A DNA stretch of 64,000 nucleotides, from positions 67,717,333 through 67,781,332 of the forward strand of contig OY757904.1 in the NCBI GenBank assembly GCA_963585895.1. The letters are read 5' to 3'. The position numbers were made by a program, and so were the translations under genes. This document shows positions 44,690-54,729 of this stretch, in pieces (positions within the stretch are counted from its first letter, which is position 1; every line of letters begins with the position of its first letter). This stretch comes from Sepioteuthis lessoniana. Lineage: Eukaryota > Mollusca > Cephalopoda > Myopsida > Loliginidae. The notes below the pieces were generated by a model. That model saw only the letters and a program-made list of their open reading frames with translations. It was not told the origin of the DNA and made no database searches.

Positions 44690-45100
44690 ATTGTGAATTT
44701 TTATTTCTACTGAGTAGGGTTTCAAGTATCTGCAATGTATGTTTGGAATTTTGTTCTTCCAATGTTGTTATGTCATCGGTAAAAGCTTTCAAAATTCAAT
44801 TGTAGGGTATGGATGTTCTTTCAGATGTTGTGCCTTTGAGCTAGAGTCGGGAAGAGGCATGGTAAGTTGTTTCGACGAAGTAAGTGACGTTAAAGTAACG
44901 TATTTATTCTTGGTTTTGGAGATGCAATCTCTCAAAATACAATTTAATTGATATATAACGTTAGTTCTTTGCAAACCTCCAACTTATAGAGAGGAAATTT
45001 TGATTATAACCTAGTTAAAGTTTTTAAATTTACTGTAGTATATTGCAATTTTTATATGTATCAGGGTCATTGGGGAATATATTTTCCTTCGAATCAACAT
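44690..45100 (-). pseudogene. PLE GIY-YIG endonuclease fragment
   Basis: A frame enters as KIAIYYSKFKNFN at about 45040. It reads LQRTNVIYQLNCILRDCISK (NVIYQL is the GIY-like segment, with the paired Cys), then KNKYVTLTSLTSSKQLTMPL, where the YIG-like motif appears as YVTLTS with the key Gly lost. It continues SSSKAQHLKEHPYPTIEF and, after a frame change, YLKPYSVEIKIHNKNIFETK and ANVRKCL. The last block is the same C-terminus as the PLE at 10.85 kb (FETSANVLKRL). The open frame is 44974-44789. In an intact PLE the domain cuts target DNA. Confidence 0.8.
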
Positions 45101-45462
45101 TTTTGATTATGTTGATCTAATTTATGGGTGTACTGCATTTGGTAGCGGGGAAAAGTTTGATGATCACGTTTTTATTGGATGGGGTTTTGTAGTATTTATT
45201 TTGTTGGATAAATTTAAAATTGCAATATTACTTTGTTCATCAAAAACAGTTACGGAACTATTAATGTGAGTTTGTTTTACGTCTTTTAAGTCTTTAAAAT
45301 ATATTATTTTGTAGATTAAATTTTCCCGGGATATTTATTTTGAAACCAGTGCTAATGTACGGAAATGTCTTTTGCTGCTTTTGCCATATATAGAGCTAAA
45401 TTAAAACAAAATTTACAGCAGTGAAAATAAAACATTCTAGTGTACTTTTGTAAAATACACAC

Positions 45463-45506
45463 TCCTGATGATGGATTTAGTGGAGTCCGAAAGAACTTTG
45501 GAATCA
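45463..45506 (+). ncRNA. Hammerhead-like motif in right PLE arm
   Basis: CTGATGA (45465-45471) is followed, after one T, by GGATT-loop-AGTCC, then GAAA (45489-45492) and a possible two-pair stem (AG-AA-CU). It lies at the equivalent place to the motif at 15.9 kb. The left arm has a damaged version on minus (CTGATAA...; GAAA replaced) near 44535-44505. Cleavage is doubtful here. Confidence 0.4.
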
Positions 45507-45643
45507 GTTAAATTTATCCGCCGATATCATAACAACTGTACGGTAATTTGAATGGATCGAAAAAAGATATCTAGACAAAGGATGTTTATATTATTTAACC
45601 AGAAATACCCCCATTTATCAAATGCTGCTTAAATACACAAATT

Positions 45644-45755
45644 ATACACACACACACGCGTGCGCGCGCAAACACTAACAAACGCACATATATACAAAGA
45701 TACACAGAGAGTGTGAGCATGTGCAAACGCGCGTGTGTGTATTTGGGAATGTATG

Positions 45756-45790
<35 letters not shown>
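45644..45790. repeat. CA/CG-rich patch and (TA)n
   Basis: CA and GCGC runs at 45647-45690 are followed, after irregular sequence, by TA at 45760-45790. Confidence 0.9.
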
Positions 45791-45793
<3 letters not shown>

Positions 45794-46012
45794 CTGGGAG
45801 ACTAAAGTTCAATCCCAGGTCGAGTCATAGTAAAGAATCAAAAATGGTATTTGATGCCTCCTTTCAAAAAAACTTATCGTAAGGTAAGGATCAAGAGTAA
45901 GGGAAATAATCCAGGGAAAACAAAGTAGCCACCTTCCCTACACATCGGCATTGTAGCAATAGAAAAGGAAGTCTGCGAATCACCCTCAACTACGATCGGT
46001 TAACCTCCTTAC

Positions 46013-46014
<2 letters not shown>
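45791..46014 (+). repeat. SINE-B copy, head-truncated
   Basis: It begins GATCTGGGAGACTAAAGTTC + AATCCCAGG (box B), then AAAATGGTATTTGATGCCTC, TAAGGTAAGGATCAAG, AATCCAGGGAAAAC and TACACATCGGCATTGTAGC. The box A part is missing, cut at the TA tract. Confidence 0.7.

Positions 46015-46015
<1 letters not shown>

Positions 46016-46045
<30 letters not shown>
46016..46045. repeat. (TA)n microsatellite
   Basis: About 30 bp of TA. Confidence 0.97.
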
Positions 46046-46048
<3 letters not shown>

Positions 46049-46629
46049 TTGTTCAAAACGATCGAAGCCTCACCCAGAATAAACGGTCATGCTGAACATT
46101 TTTTGTTGCAAATGTACTCAACCACCTGTCATAAACCTACAAGAACTAATTTAGATTTTTCTATTCATAAGAAGGTATACTATGTCGCCATAACGAACCT
46201 ATTGATGATTATAATGTTTTGAGAGTAGGACGTTGAATCTTTTGACCGATCCTCTTATATGAACATTTATATATATATCATCATCATTACCATGTCGTGC
46301 CGCTAGCACGGATATCCCTGACCCTCTTTCGCCACTTCTCCCTATCGTTCATCGCCTCCGGCAGGTCTTCAGCTCTACATCCGGTATCCACTCATAGCTG
46401 TTGTATGCATGTTTGAGCTGGTCGTCCTGCTTTTGCTCGGCCATATGAGGGGGCCCATAGGAGTACATCACTTATGAGCTCGTCCCTGCTTCTCTAGCAG
46501 TGTCCTGCATGTCTGGTTCGTCTAACTTGGATAGTTTTCGTGATGGGAGACAGGTGGCCGTATAGTTGGTGCCTTGTGGGGTGTTGCCACTAGGACTTGT
46601 TCAATATTGCTCGCAGCATTCTTGTGTGA

Positions 46630-46860
46630 TTGCCGTCCAGCTTCTTCTCCAGCCGTTTAGTTAGCGTCCAGGTAGTGCATCCATACAGCAGTATCGATAC
46701 GACCGCTGCCAGGAAGAAACTGCGTTTTATTTTATCGGTCAGGTCTGATTTCCATATGATCGATAGCCTATCAATAGCTATCCATGCCTTCGTTAACCGC
46801 GTGTCGATGTCTTTTATTCGGTTAATGAGACACTGCTTCCTAGGTATGTGAATTTGTCAA
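46630..46860 (-). pseudogene. LINE C-terminal region
   Basis: The minus strand carries the segment following RT: an R-L-T-K-A-W-like start, a DRLSI.WKSDLTDKIKRSFF-like stretch and a YGCTTWTLTKRLEKKLDG-like stretch. It is continuous at DNA level with the 40.3 kb copy (for example AGGAAGAAACTGCGTTTTAT on +). Open frames drawn on + here are shadows. Confidence 0.7.
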
Positions 46861-46881
46861 CCAGTTTCAGAGAGATTCCGT

Positions 46882-47442
46882 CTAGTGTGGAAATGTCACC
46901 TGTTTGATTATAGAACATGTATTCAATTTCGTGTGCATTGACATGAGGCCAATTCCTGCGGTGGCTCGTTCCATGCTATGCAGTAGTGTTTCGGCCTGGT
47001 TGGGTGTATTCGCCAGTATCACTGTGTCATCAGCGTAGTCGGCGTCGGTAATTGTTTTTGCGAGGTACCTTCTCTCTCTTTTCTTTGTCAGCTTGAAACC
47101 GTTTTCTCTGATTTTATCAATCGATGTTCTAAGGAGGTAGGATAGACAGATGATAAAGAGGTATGGGTCTAGCGTGCCCACTTGTTGTACTCCTGCTACA
47201 ATGTCGAAGTATTCTGTGTCTCCATCCAGTGAACGTACTTTCACTTTGGTGTTTCGATAGAGAATCGTTATTGGTGCTACGGTTTCTCTTGATATACCGT
47301 ATGCTTGTAGGATTTGTTCCATCTTCCCTCTTTGAATGGAATCGAAGGCCTTGGTAAAGTCGACAAATAGTAATGTCGTCTGTAGGTTTTTTGCCCGTTC
47401 GCCTTCAAGGATTCTGCGGATGGTTAATATTTGTGAGGTCAC
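46882..47442 (-). pseudogene. LINE reverse transcriptase (partial, 186-codon open frame)
   Basis: The frame reads LTIRRILEGERAKNLQTTLL, then FVDFTKAFDSIQRGKMEQIL with the motif-A catalytic Asp (FVDF.KAFDS). Then comes GVQQVGTLDPYLFIICLSYL (motif B, where the expected GVLQGD is altered to GVQQVG). Then DADYADDTVILANTPNQAE, whose YADD is the motif-C catalytic box. It ends at a frameshift after MHTKLNT. Upstream on minus, RKNQNSFRRCSSVTSQ is in frame. Further up, the KN.KAAG..EIPPEVW region normally present is deleted between FTEEELDSVLRK and NPIERL. The two catalytic Asp pairs survive, but the altered motif B and truncation make activity unlikely. Confidence 0.85.
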
Positions 47443-47658
47443 GGAGCTACATCTTCGGAAGCTATTTTGGTTTTTCCTAAGGGTGGTGTCGATTTTGGGT
47501 TCTATGCGGTTTCGTAGTAGGGCATTGTAGCATCAATCTCTCTATTGGATTTTGATTTTAGACTGCGTTTCAGTGTCGGAGCAGTTTTTTATTTTCATTT
47601 TTTCTAAGAACCGAGTCGAGTTCTTCTTCAGTGAACGCTCCTAGGAGCCCTGGCCTCA

Positions 47659-48533
47659 GTGTTCGAAAAATCAGCCACAGACCTCAAAGAACAAAAACTA
47701 CTAAAATGCAAAGAAACAATACAAATAGCGACATTTAACGTTGGAAACTTGAATAGAATTGGTCAACTACCGGAGCTAACTGCATCAGCCGTTGGATATA
47801 AGATAGACATAATATGCATACAAGAACACATATACACACACATCGAAGATATCAAATATCACGAAACTGGCAATAGATGGACGCTAGCCACTGTATCGGC
47901 ATGGAACAACTCTGTCAATGTCACGGTAGGAGGGGTAGGAATACTTATAGGACCAAGAACATTAAAAACAATTAATAGCATTGAGAGAATACAACCTAGG
48001 ATGATGGCAGCCACCTTTAATGGCTACCCCAGAGCAACAATCATCTCCTGCTACAGCCCTACCAATGTTAGTGAAGAAACTGAACTAGTCGCCTTCTACG
48101 ATGAGCTATCCTCTCTAGTGCGTAGCATTCCGAAACACAACTAGCTTGTCATTGGCGGAGACATGAATGCCCAAATCGGGAAAAACGGAAACAAGAAATA
48201 CAGCCTACACAACACGTCAAATAGGAATGGACAGCATCAAACAGATTTTATGTTAGAAAATATATTTACATGCCTTAAGACAAACTATGAAAAATGGGAG
48301 GGAAAATTATGGACCTACACATACGCAAACAATTGTAAAGCACAGATAGACTACAATTTTAAAAACAAGAAATGGAAAAATTGTGCAATCAATTGCGAGG
48401 CATACTCCTCTTTTGAAGGTGTGTCCTCTGATCACCGAATAGCCACGGCAAAAATACGAGTAAGCCAACGAAAAAACGCTACACGAACAGCGAACACCAA
48501 ACACTATGACTGGAATAAAACAACGATGTAGAA
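47659..48533 (+). pseudogene. LINE AP-endonuclease domain, one in-frame stop
   Basis: The frame runs through one TAG at 48142-48144. Conserved endonuclease motifs appear in order: IATFNVGNLNRIG (Asn), DIICIQEHIYTH (Glu), VGGVGILIG, RATIISCYSPTN, LVIGGDMNAQIGK (Asp, Asn), WTYTYANNCKAQIDYNF and EGVSSDHRIATAKI (terminal Asp-His). All the metal-binding and catalytic residues I can locate are intact. The protein would nick target DNA so the LINE RNA can be reverse transcribed. The frame ends TKHYDWNKTTM with a stop at 48529-48531, which is where the inverted segment ends. It is the least decayed coding region in the window. Confidence 0.88.
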
Positions 48534-48687
48534 ATTAGTTCATATATCTTCTTTAAATTAAGTGAAGGTTTTGTTACCAAAATAGACATTCTTTTCTTTT
48601 AAACAAAATGATAATATCAATATTTTTGATAGAAGAAAGCTGAGATGATACATTTAATGAAGTTGTTTATGTTGTCTTAATCTGAGT

Positions 48688-48689
<2 letters not shown>

Positions 48690-48736
<47 letters not shown>
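48690..48736. repeat. (TA)n microsatellite
   Basis: About 46 bp of TA. Confidence 0.98.
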
Positions 48737-48740
<4 letters not shown>

Positions 48741-49333
48741 GCGTAATAAGATCTGCATATGAGAGTAATTCTATTTAGAGAGAAAATATACTATGCATTG
48801 TACATGTAAACGGCAGCAACTGGAATTTTATCAGAAAACCTAGACGGTGGTTGCAGCAGAAATAGATCAATATAAACAATATCATATTGGTTCATTTAAG
48901 TTAATTAACTGATGTTGAAATCTTTTGCATTTTTCAAGGAAATAACATTAATTTTCTCTCAAAATAAATGAACCGACAGGATTTTGAGTAGATACAAAAT
49001 AAATCCATTACTACTGAAGAAGTATTTATTCATTGCTATTATTTATGAGAATAGGCGTGGCTTGAAATTAGGTAGAAAAGTTGAAGATTTATCTATGGCC
49101 CAAATAGGTAAAACATGTATTTGTAACAATGAAAAAGAGAAAAGATTTCTTGAATTATTTTGGGGTTGGGCCTTTACATTTTTCACGGCAAGTCAAATAT
49201 TGTTATCTGCAAGTTCTGAAATGCATTTTAAATGCACTGATTGGCCAATTAATGCAAAAGATACAGACAAAATATAACAGCTTCTCGAACGTATATTCTA
49301 CACAAAAATCAACTCTTTTTGTATGAAAATCAG

Positions 49334-49335
<2 letters not shown>
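48737..49335. other. Unassigned DNA
   Basis: The 97-codon open frame at 48984-49277 has no recognised motif. Confidence 0.45.
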
Positions 49336-49419
<84 letters not shown>

Positions 49420-49420
49420 T
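49336..49420. repeat. (TG)n microsatellite
   Basis: About 85 bp of TG with two TATG interruptions. Confidence 0.98.
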
Positions 49421-49699
49421 AGAACAGAAAAATACTTTTTAATGAAAGTATATTCAAGAATCAATTCACTATAATTTCTAAGAGTCCAAAATACGATAAA
49501 ATCAAATCTTTTTAGGCTTTTTATTAGAATTTCTTATGTGACTTTTTCATCAGCATTAATTGAAGTGATAACAATATACAGTAGAGTAGATAAATAAAAT
49601 CATAAATATCCGGGCATTCATATACAGTTTTAATTCTTAAACCCGAAGCAATAGTAAATACTGGGGTCAGTGACAAGTTTTTCAATATTTTGGTATCTT

Positions 49700-50060
49700 G
49701 AGACAATTTGGTTTCACTGGAAGATTTTGTCAATGCCATAAATGTAATGAGACATACTGGAACTTGATATGCCAAGCTCGCCTGTTACTCTCTGTGAGCT
49801 ATATGTCAGATTTTCCTCTAAGACTTTGAGCTTGGCCTCCGAATACACGATTTTCAACCGACTTTGTTCTCGAGGTTCTTGCAACCTGGGTGAAACTTCC
49901 TTTATCATCTGATTATTTTATAGTGATCAACTGAACTGTCACCTTTTTTAATAAATGTTCCTGTTTGCTTCCGTGGCGTTGTTGTCCAATTTCATCTGTT
50001 AAAGCATAAGTTACCAAATTACACTGTATTGTATATTCATCAGTGCCGCTTCAAAATCCC
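49700..50060 (-). pseudogene. Possible mariner-like transposase N-terminal fragment
   Basis: The minus frame from 49908 includes EAKLKVLEENLTYSSQRVTG, then ELGISSSSMSHYIYGIDKIF. This fits the mariner-type N-terminal helix-turn-helix (a ...LAEELGVS.STVSRHL..IGK pattern). The adjacent upstream DNA (49950-50005) recurs near 9.46 kb. Downstream frames (49775-49524) show no DDE/D motif. The fragment is short and the call is tentative. Confidence 0.45.
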
Positions 50061-50427
50061 ACAGCCAATGAAACAATACACATAGGGTTAACTAACACGA
50101 TACTACCAACCACTACGAGTACCTACCACTGATTAAAATAGTTTGGTCATGTGATATATATGCGCAAACACCGAGGAAAATATTACAAAATATTTTGTCA
50201 ATTACGTAATACATTAACTCACCGGAAAAAAAAAATCATGGGTATATTGTTATAACATTAGCGTTGCCTAAAAATTTGAAGTAATAGTATTAATCTAGCT
50301 CCAAATGCTCACAGCCGAATGTGAAAACGAAGTTTTTAGTTTAAGATTAACAACCTAGTCTAACTTGTATATAAAATTAATATAAATAGCATAGTTATTG
50401 AAAATATTGCTTATTGTTACCAATGCA

Positions 50428-50430
<3 letters not shown>

Positions 50431-50486
<56 letters not shown>
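50431..50486. repeat. (TA)n microsatellite
   Basis: About 55 bp of TA. Confidence 0.98.
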
Positions 50487-50489
<3 letters not shown>

Positions 50490-50619
50490 AACAGTGCTGA
50501 TTGTCATTAATTCACTTAGTGGTTTCATGGCGAACCATGTCCGATATAATTTGAAGAGTGCTCAATATCTGCGATAGAGCTATTATATGATATAAATAAA
50601 TAAATATATATTAGATAAC

Positions 50620-50922
50620 AAAATGGAAGTTTCATGAATTTTTACAAACTTTGGTTCCATGAAGTTTTACAAATAACAGTCATCAGGCAGATAACGAAAG
50701 GAAATGAAGACATCGAAAAAATCGAAAAATACAGTCAAAAACCGTTGGAATTGTGCACAAATCCCGCACGCGCTCAAACACAAGAATACAATTCCAACGG
50801 CTTTTGACTGTATCTTTTTTATTTTTTCGATTTTTTCATTGCTTTATGTTATCTGCCTGATGATTGTTTCTAAAACTTCATGAAACCTAAGGTCACAGAT
50901 AAACTTCCATTCCATTAAATGT
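50620..50922. repeat. Foldback element (about 130-bp arms)
   Basis: The left arm 50620-50752 reads AATGGAAGTTTCATGAA, AAACTTTGGTTCCATGAAGT, CAGTCATCAGGCAGATAA and CAAAAACCGTTGGAATTGT. The right arm 50787-50922 has its reverse complement: ACAATTCCAACGGCTTTTGA, TTATCTGCCTGATGATTG, ACTTCATGAAACCTAAGGT and AAACTTCCATT. A 34-nt GC-richer loop separates them. It could be a MITE or the paired inverted ends of a collapsed PLE: the right arm contains CCTGATGA, as PLE ends do here. Confidence 0.85.
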
Positions 50923-50927
50923 ATAAA

Positions 50928-50931
<4 letters not shown>

Positions 50932-50988
<57 letters not shown>
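50932..50988. repeat. Compound microsatellite (TA)n(TG)n
   Basis: About 42 bp of TA, then about 14 bp of TG. Confidence 0.97.
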
Positions 50989-51035
50989 CTCACATAGACT
51001 ATATACAAATTAGTTAGAACATTTGAATATCAAAA

Positions 51036-51262
51036 CAAATCGACTGGGCCTACAGAATACACTTATTGCTTCTCTGCAACGGGGTAAGACTCCCTCAACG
51101 AGTGTCCTGGATATGATAGTGAACAATCTAGTGAAGCTTCAGGAATGCCGGAACTTTGGGGGATGCGGAGAACTCCTCTTTATTGTATAAAAATATATTT
51201 AACATTAAATAATCTACAATGCTTGATATGTCATTAAACCAAACGAAACAAACCAAATAAAA
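51036..51262 (+). repeat. GGTTT-tailed repeat, copy 4 (opposite orientation)
   Basis: It begins CGACTGGGCCTACAGAATAC, the far end of the other copies inverted. It continues TTCTCTGCAACGGGGTAAGA, GAGTGTCCTGGATATGATAG and GGGGGATGCGGAGAA. It ends in the tail module TTGATATGTCATTAAACC and AAACGAAACAAACCAAA. The internal tandem units are absent, so this is a shorter variant. Confidence 0.7.
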
Positions 51263-51494
51263 ACAAATCTTCATTCGATGAATGTAAAAATCACAGTTCA
51301 TTCTCTCAACTTCTATTAGATCATATCAAGTATTTAAAATACTTTTAAATGAATTCTACAGTGGTTTCTCTCTACAAAGAGTTATTCAAACGAAGATTTA
51401 ATGACGAAACTAGGTTTGAACTCTCAAAAGATAACCCAAATTAGATATGCCTATTTGTCTTTTTTTTATCTTTGGAAGTAAGTTGGCTGACCGT

Positions 51495-51708
51495 TGTACA
51501 GGTCGACCTGAAGTCTCACTTTGCAATAGCTACTACATCAAGGGCGCTACTCCTTACCCTAGATCGCTCAACTTATCCTTGATCCATGCCATATAATGTT
51601 GTTTTAATGAAGGAGGTATCAAGTACCATTTTTTCTTTGGTATGATTTGACCAATGATTGAACTCAGGTTTCCTGGACAATTGGTGAACACTCTAATGGA
51701 CCGGTATT
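51495..51708 (-). repeat. SINE-B copy
   Basis: The minus-strand order: head near 51705 (GGTCCATTAGAGTGTTCACC), box B GAGTTCAATC, ATACCAAAGAAAAAATGGTA, TTGATACCTCC, GGATCAAGGATAAG, GATCTAGGGTAAGGAGTAGC. Confidence 0.75.
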
Positions 51709-51839
51709 TTCAAAACATTTCTATAAATCTAGTGGCGTGAAAAACCCTCAAAAAACAGATGATAAGATTTGTTTAAAAATATGTATCACACAAACTCATA
51801 TCTAGAGGAAAAATTAATAACAAAAATACTCCCACCCAG

Positions 51840-52470
51840 GGCGAGACCCTACTGCATAGTCTGACGCGGACTACCCTCAGCATATGCCTCCACGTGAACG
51901 CAGAAAAAACGGAGTATATGAACCTTAATCAAAGACCCGAGATCTCCACAGCAAATGGTGGTTCTCTGAAACCAGTGGACAAGTTAACCTACCTTGGTAG
52001 TAGCATCTTATCAACAGAAAATGAAATCCATATGCGCTTGCGATGGTACGGACAGCTATCGATAGACTATCGGTCAAATGGAAATCAGACTTATCCAATA
52101 GAATAAAATGCAATTTTTCCAAGCTGTCGTGTACTTACTATTGTGTGGATGCACCACTTGGACGCTTACTTAGCGTAAAGAGAGAAAGTCTGCCAATAAT
52201 TGCTCAAGAATGATAAGAGCTATTTTGAACTGGTCCTTCAAGCAACATCTTACAAAACAACTGCTGTACGGCCAACTTTTATCCATCTCGTAGGTTATCC
52301 AAATTAGACGAGCAAGACATGCTAGACACTGCTCGAGGATTAAGGCAAACTCATAAGCGACGTTCTTATGGACCACTTCACTCGGACGGGCAACATTTTG
52401 ATGACCAGATAGAACCTAATATGCCGCAAAACATGGAGCTAAACAATAGTCAGCAGTAGATTGAATTAAC
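51840..52470 (+). mobile_element. APE-type LINE 3' region, no tail
   Basis: Frames include NAEKTEYMNLNQRPEISTAN, GGSLKPVDKLTYLGSSILST and ENEIHMRL (51894-52060). After frameshifts come SIDYRSNGN and RVLTIVWMHHLDA. At DNA level TTAGACGAGCAAGACATGCT is read near 52310. The terminal sequence and (ATG)n tail are missing, so both ends are truncated. It is in the region just after the YADD box of the RT. Confidence 0.8.
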
Positions 52471-53115
52471 TGAAAATCTGCAAAAGAAAAATTATAGTGC
52501 ATTAATCAACAAGTTTGGGGTGTCTTCTCTCATAACGTACAGAATCATTTTAATATCTGTTTTTTTTTTCTCACTCAAATGATATTTTTCTTCGAAGTAA
52601 TTTTGACAATACTTCAAGTTGGGTATATATTCGCCCGTGCACCGCTTGGAGAATAGCATCGTGGTCGATATGTTGCGTGCAACACCTCGATGAAAAGTAG
52701 CGGAGTGAAAAACAAGAAGACATTTAACGTGTTCATAAGAAAAGAATAATTTAGGAATGTGGTCACAGAAGAAATACCACACACTCCATCCTCTTGACCA
52801 GACTCATAATCAGTGAAAACGCTGTGGTATCTTCGAATTGATGAAAAATCTTATTGTTTGGTGAGTTGTATCCCATTCATAATATTAAGTCTCACTTGCG
52901 CTTATAATATTAAAAATTCATAGTGAAATTGATATTGACATACTCTTCTTGGCTTAACTCTAGAGTAAATCAAGAGGTGAGACCCCGGTTATGGAGCACC
53001 GGGAGGTATAGAGTATTATTCTAATACCATAACTCTCAGGCCCATTCTGTGCCACAGTGTTAGTACCTGTTGATTTTCTTCCATTGAGTTACATATATCC
53101 GTATGAAAATTATGT
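52471..53115. other. Unassigned DNA
   Basis: The minus-strand open frame at 52782-52492 (96 codons) lies partly over unique sequence. I do not recognise it. Confidence 0.45.
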
Positions 53116-53117
53116 TA

Positions 53118-53347
53118 GATTTGATTTTTTTTAATGGCATATCAACCTTCTCGGGATTTTAATGCCAAATTCATCCTTTTTTAGAAGGAGCGTAGTAGTA
53201 CTATTTAACCCATAGATGAAAGGATAAAGGGATCCATACATTTCCCAAGGTTATTTGTCCGAAAGTGAACGTAATAGCGCGAAAGGAATTCTAACTCACG
53301 TACTACAAATCTGCAGTCCAGTGCTTAAACAATTACATCCTAAATTA
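53118..53347 (-). repeat. SINE-C copy
   Basis: On + it starts with the tail module TTTAATGGCATATCAACC and ATTTTAATGCCAAA. The body follows (ACTATTTAACCCATAGATGA; CATTTCCCAAGGTTATTTG; AAGTGAACGTAATAGCGCG). The tRNA-like head is at the right end (worn). It matches the copy at 62.7-62.9 kb. Confidence 0.75.
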
Positions 53348-53356
53348 TCTGTTTCA

Positions 53357-53357
53357 A

Positions 53358-53402
<45 letters not shown>
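53357..53402. repeat. (ATT)n microsatellite
   Basis: About 15 ATT units, beside a SINE-C copy. Confidence 0.98.
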
Positions 53403-53534
53403 GGAATAGGAACATTTGAAGTAATTTAACTGTATGTAAATAAATGATGACCGTTATTAGATAAGAAAAGTTTTTGAAAAGATACCAGTGTTTATGAATT
53501 ATATTGAATCACTTGAAATTATAGAATTCTGAAT

Positions 53535-53780
53535 ATGCCATTAAGCTGCATCTAATGGTGAGGCTCCAGCCATAAAGGTTGGTGAATACGGTGTAACTCT
53601 TCATTACCTCTATTCTCTGCTCCACTCAGTCTTAGAGCGGCTGTACCTGTTAGGGTCACATCAATGGGTTAAAAGAACTATTCAATCTTTTACTATGTAT
53701 TAATATTAAATGCTTAGCAATATTACAGCTGAATAACTGAACTTGAAACAATTTAACTGTATGTAAACAAATGAGTTCTG
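53535..53780 (+). repeat. GGTTT-tailed repeat fragment, decayed
   Basis: TAATGGTGAGGCTCCAGCC, CTGTACCTGTTAGGGTC and ATCAATGGGTTAAAAGAACT are the reverse complement of the GC-rich block of copies 1-3. A tandem-unit remnant follows. ATTTAACTGTATGTAAACAA at 53751 is a near copy of 53421-53447 (ATTTAACTGTATGTAAATAA). Confidence 0.55.
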
Positions 53781-54725
53781 GCTTGTTTAAAAATACATTT
53801 ATTGACTAACTATTCAATTAAAAATCATAAAAAAATATGTATAGAATTATTTGACATTAGATAACCCTCGAGATTTGATATTCAATAAAACAAGTAAAAC
53901 CAAACTTAATATGGGCAAATTATTTGTATTAACCAAGAATATTTTATACCCAGTGAGTAAGTGCAATTATGTTTTACAAATAGTATGAATAAAAAATGTT
54001 ATTTAAAAAATGAATGCTTTTGAGCAATAAACATATAAAGATATATGATCATAATTAAACAATGGCAAATGATACATTTTTTTATTAATTAACACTTAAC
54101 AGATTTCCGTTTAATAAATATATCCAAACTAAACGTTATATTTACAAAAAATATGTAAATAGTTTCATTTCGTTTTAAATATCATAGAAACTTGTTTTCT
54201 AAACTCTTTCGATTTCGTAACGAACACAAAATGATTCATACTCTGTGTACAATGTGTGATAATGTCGGGCATAAAAGAAATAATAACTTCAATAAATATA
54301 AACGTATTAGGTTATCTAGGAAACAACAGCGAGGATGGTTGTCAAGATATCCAGTAATGAATAAAAAAAGTTTTCATGTTAATCGCAAAAAATGAAATTT
54401 TATAATCTAAACACAAACCACAGCAGCATATCACCCAATATTCGTTTTTATATTAGTGTGAGTTGGACGAAAAAGAAAACGAAACTTCATGTGCTTAGTA
54501 TTTTTTACGTTAGTAAGAGATTTAAGGAGTGATCGATTTAAATCTTAAATATATTAATTGTTACTTATCCTTACTGCCTTTTTTAAAGGCGTGTATCGAA
54601 CTATTCTCTATATACCTTTAAAGATATGGACAAATCGAATCTTTTAAGCTTATAAAACATTTAAAATCCGATATTCAGTATGTCAGTTTAGGGTTCGTTC
54701 GATCGGTTGGTACCTTGTATGCATT
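53781..54725. other. Unassigned AT-rich DNA
   Basis: A basic 67-codon open frame lies at 54192-54395. No family is recognised. Confidence 0.45.
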
Positions 54726-54729
54726 TACC

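Larger units (their letters stand above)
44388..45596 (-). mobile_element. Penelope-like element relic with long inverted terminal repeats
   Basis: The left arm (44388-44680) and right arm (about 45338-45596) are inverted copies. For example, TTTACGTACATTAGCTTTGG + TTTCAAA (44657) faces TTTTGAAACCAGTGCTAATG + TACGGAAATG (45341). Likewise GATCCTTTCAAATTGCC at left matches the reverse complement of the sequence near 45560. Between them the minus strand encodes the C-terminal part of the PLE protein. The CTGATGA motif lies in both arms (intact at right, worn at left). The RT part is almost all gone. Confidence 0.82.
46276..48533 (-). mobile_element. APE-type LINE with inverted 5' half (twin-priming structure)
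   Basis: The 3' half (46276-about 47650) is on minus: RT, C-terminal region and (ATG)n tail at 46276-46285. The 5' half (about 47655-48533) holds the endonuclease and is on +. The endonuclease N-terminus is next to the junction and its C-terminus is at the outer edge. This is the order that twin priming of a LINE RNA produces: inverted 5' segment, then sense 3' segment. The same family supplies the 3' ends at 24.3, 32.3, 33.3, 40.2 and 52.2 kb. The class is close to APE-endonuclease LINEs; I cannot fix the clade. Confidence 0.85.

Noticed and set aside
46630-47530. Plus-strand genes from open frames at 46630, 47163 and 47336
   Set aside because: They are antisense shadows of the LINE RT and C-terminal region on the minus strand.
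54192-54395. Small basic protein gene with a Cys pair (CTMCDNVGHK, zinc-knuckle-like)
   Set aside because: A C-x2-C..G-H resemblance is too short, the second Cys is absent, and the flanks give no support.
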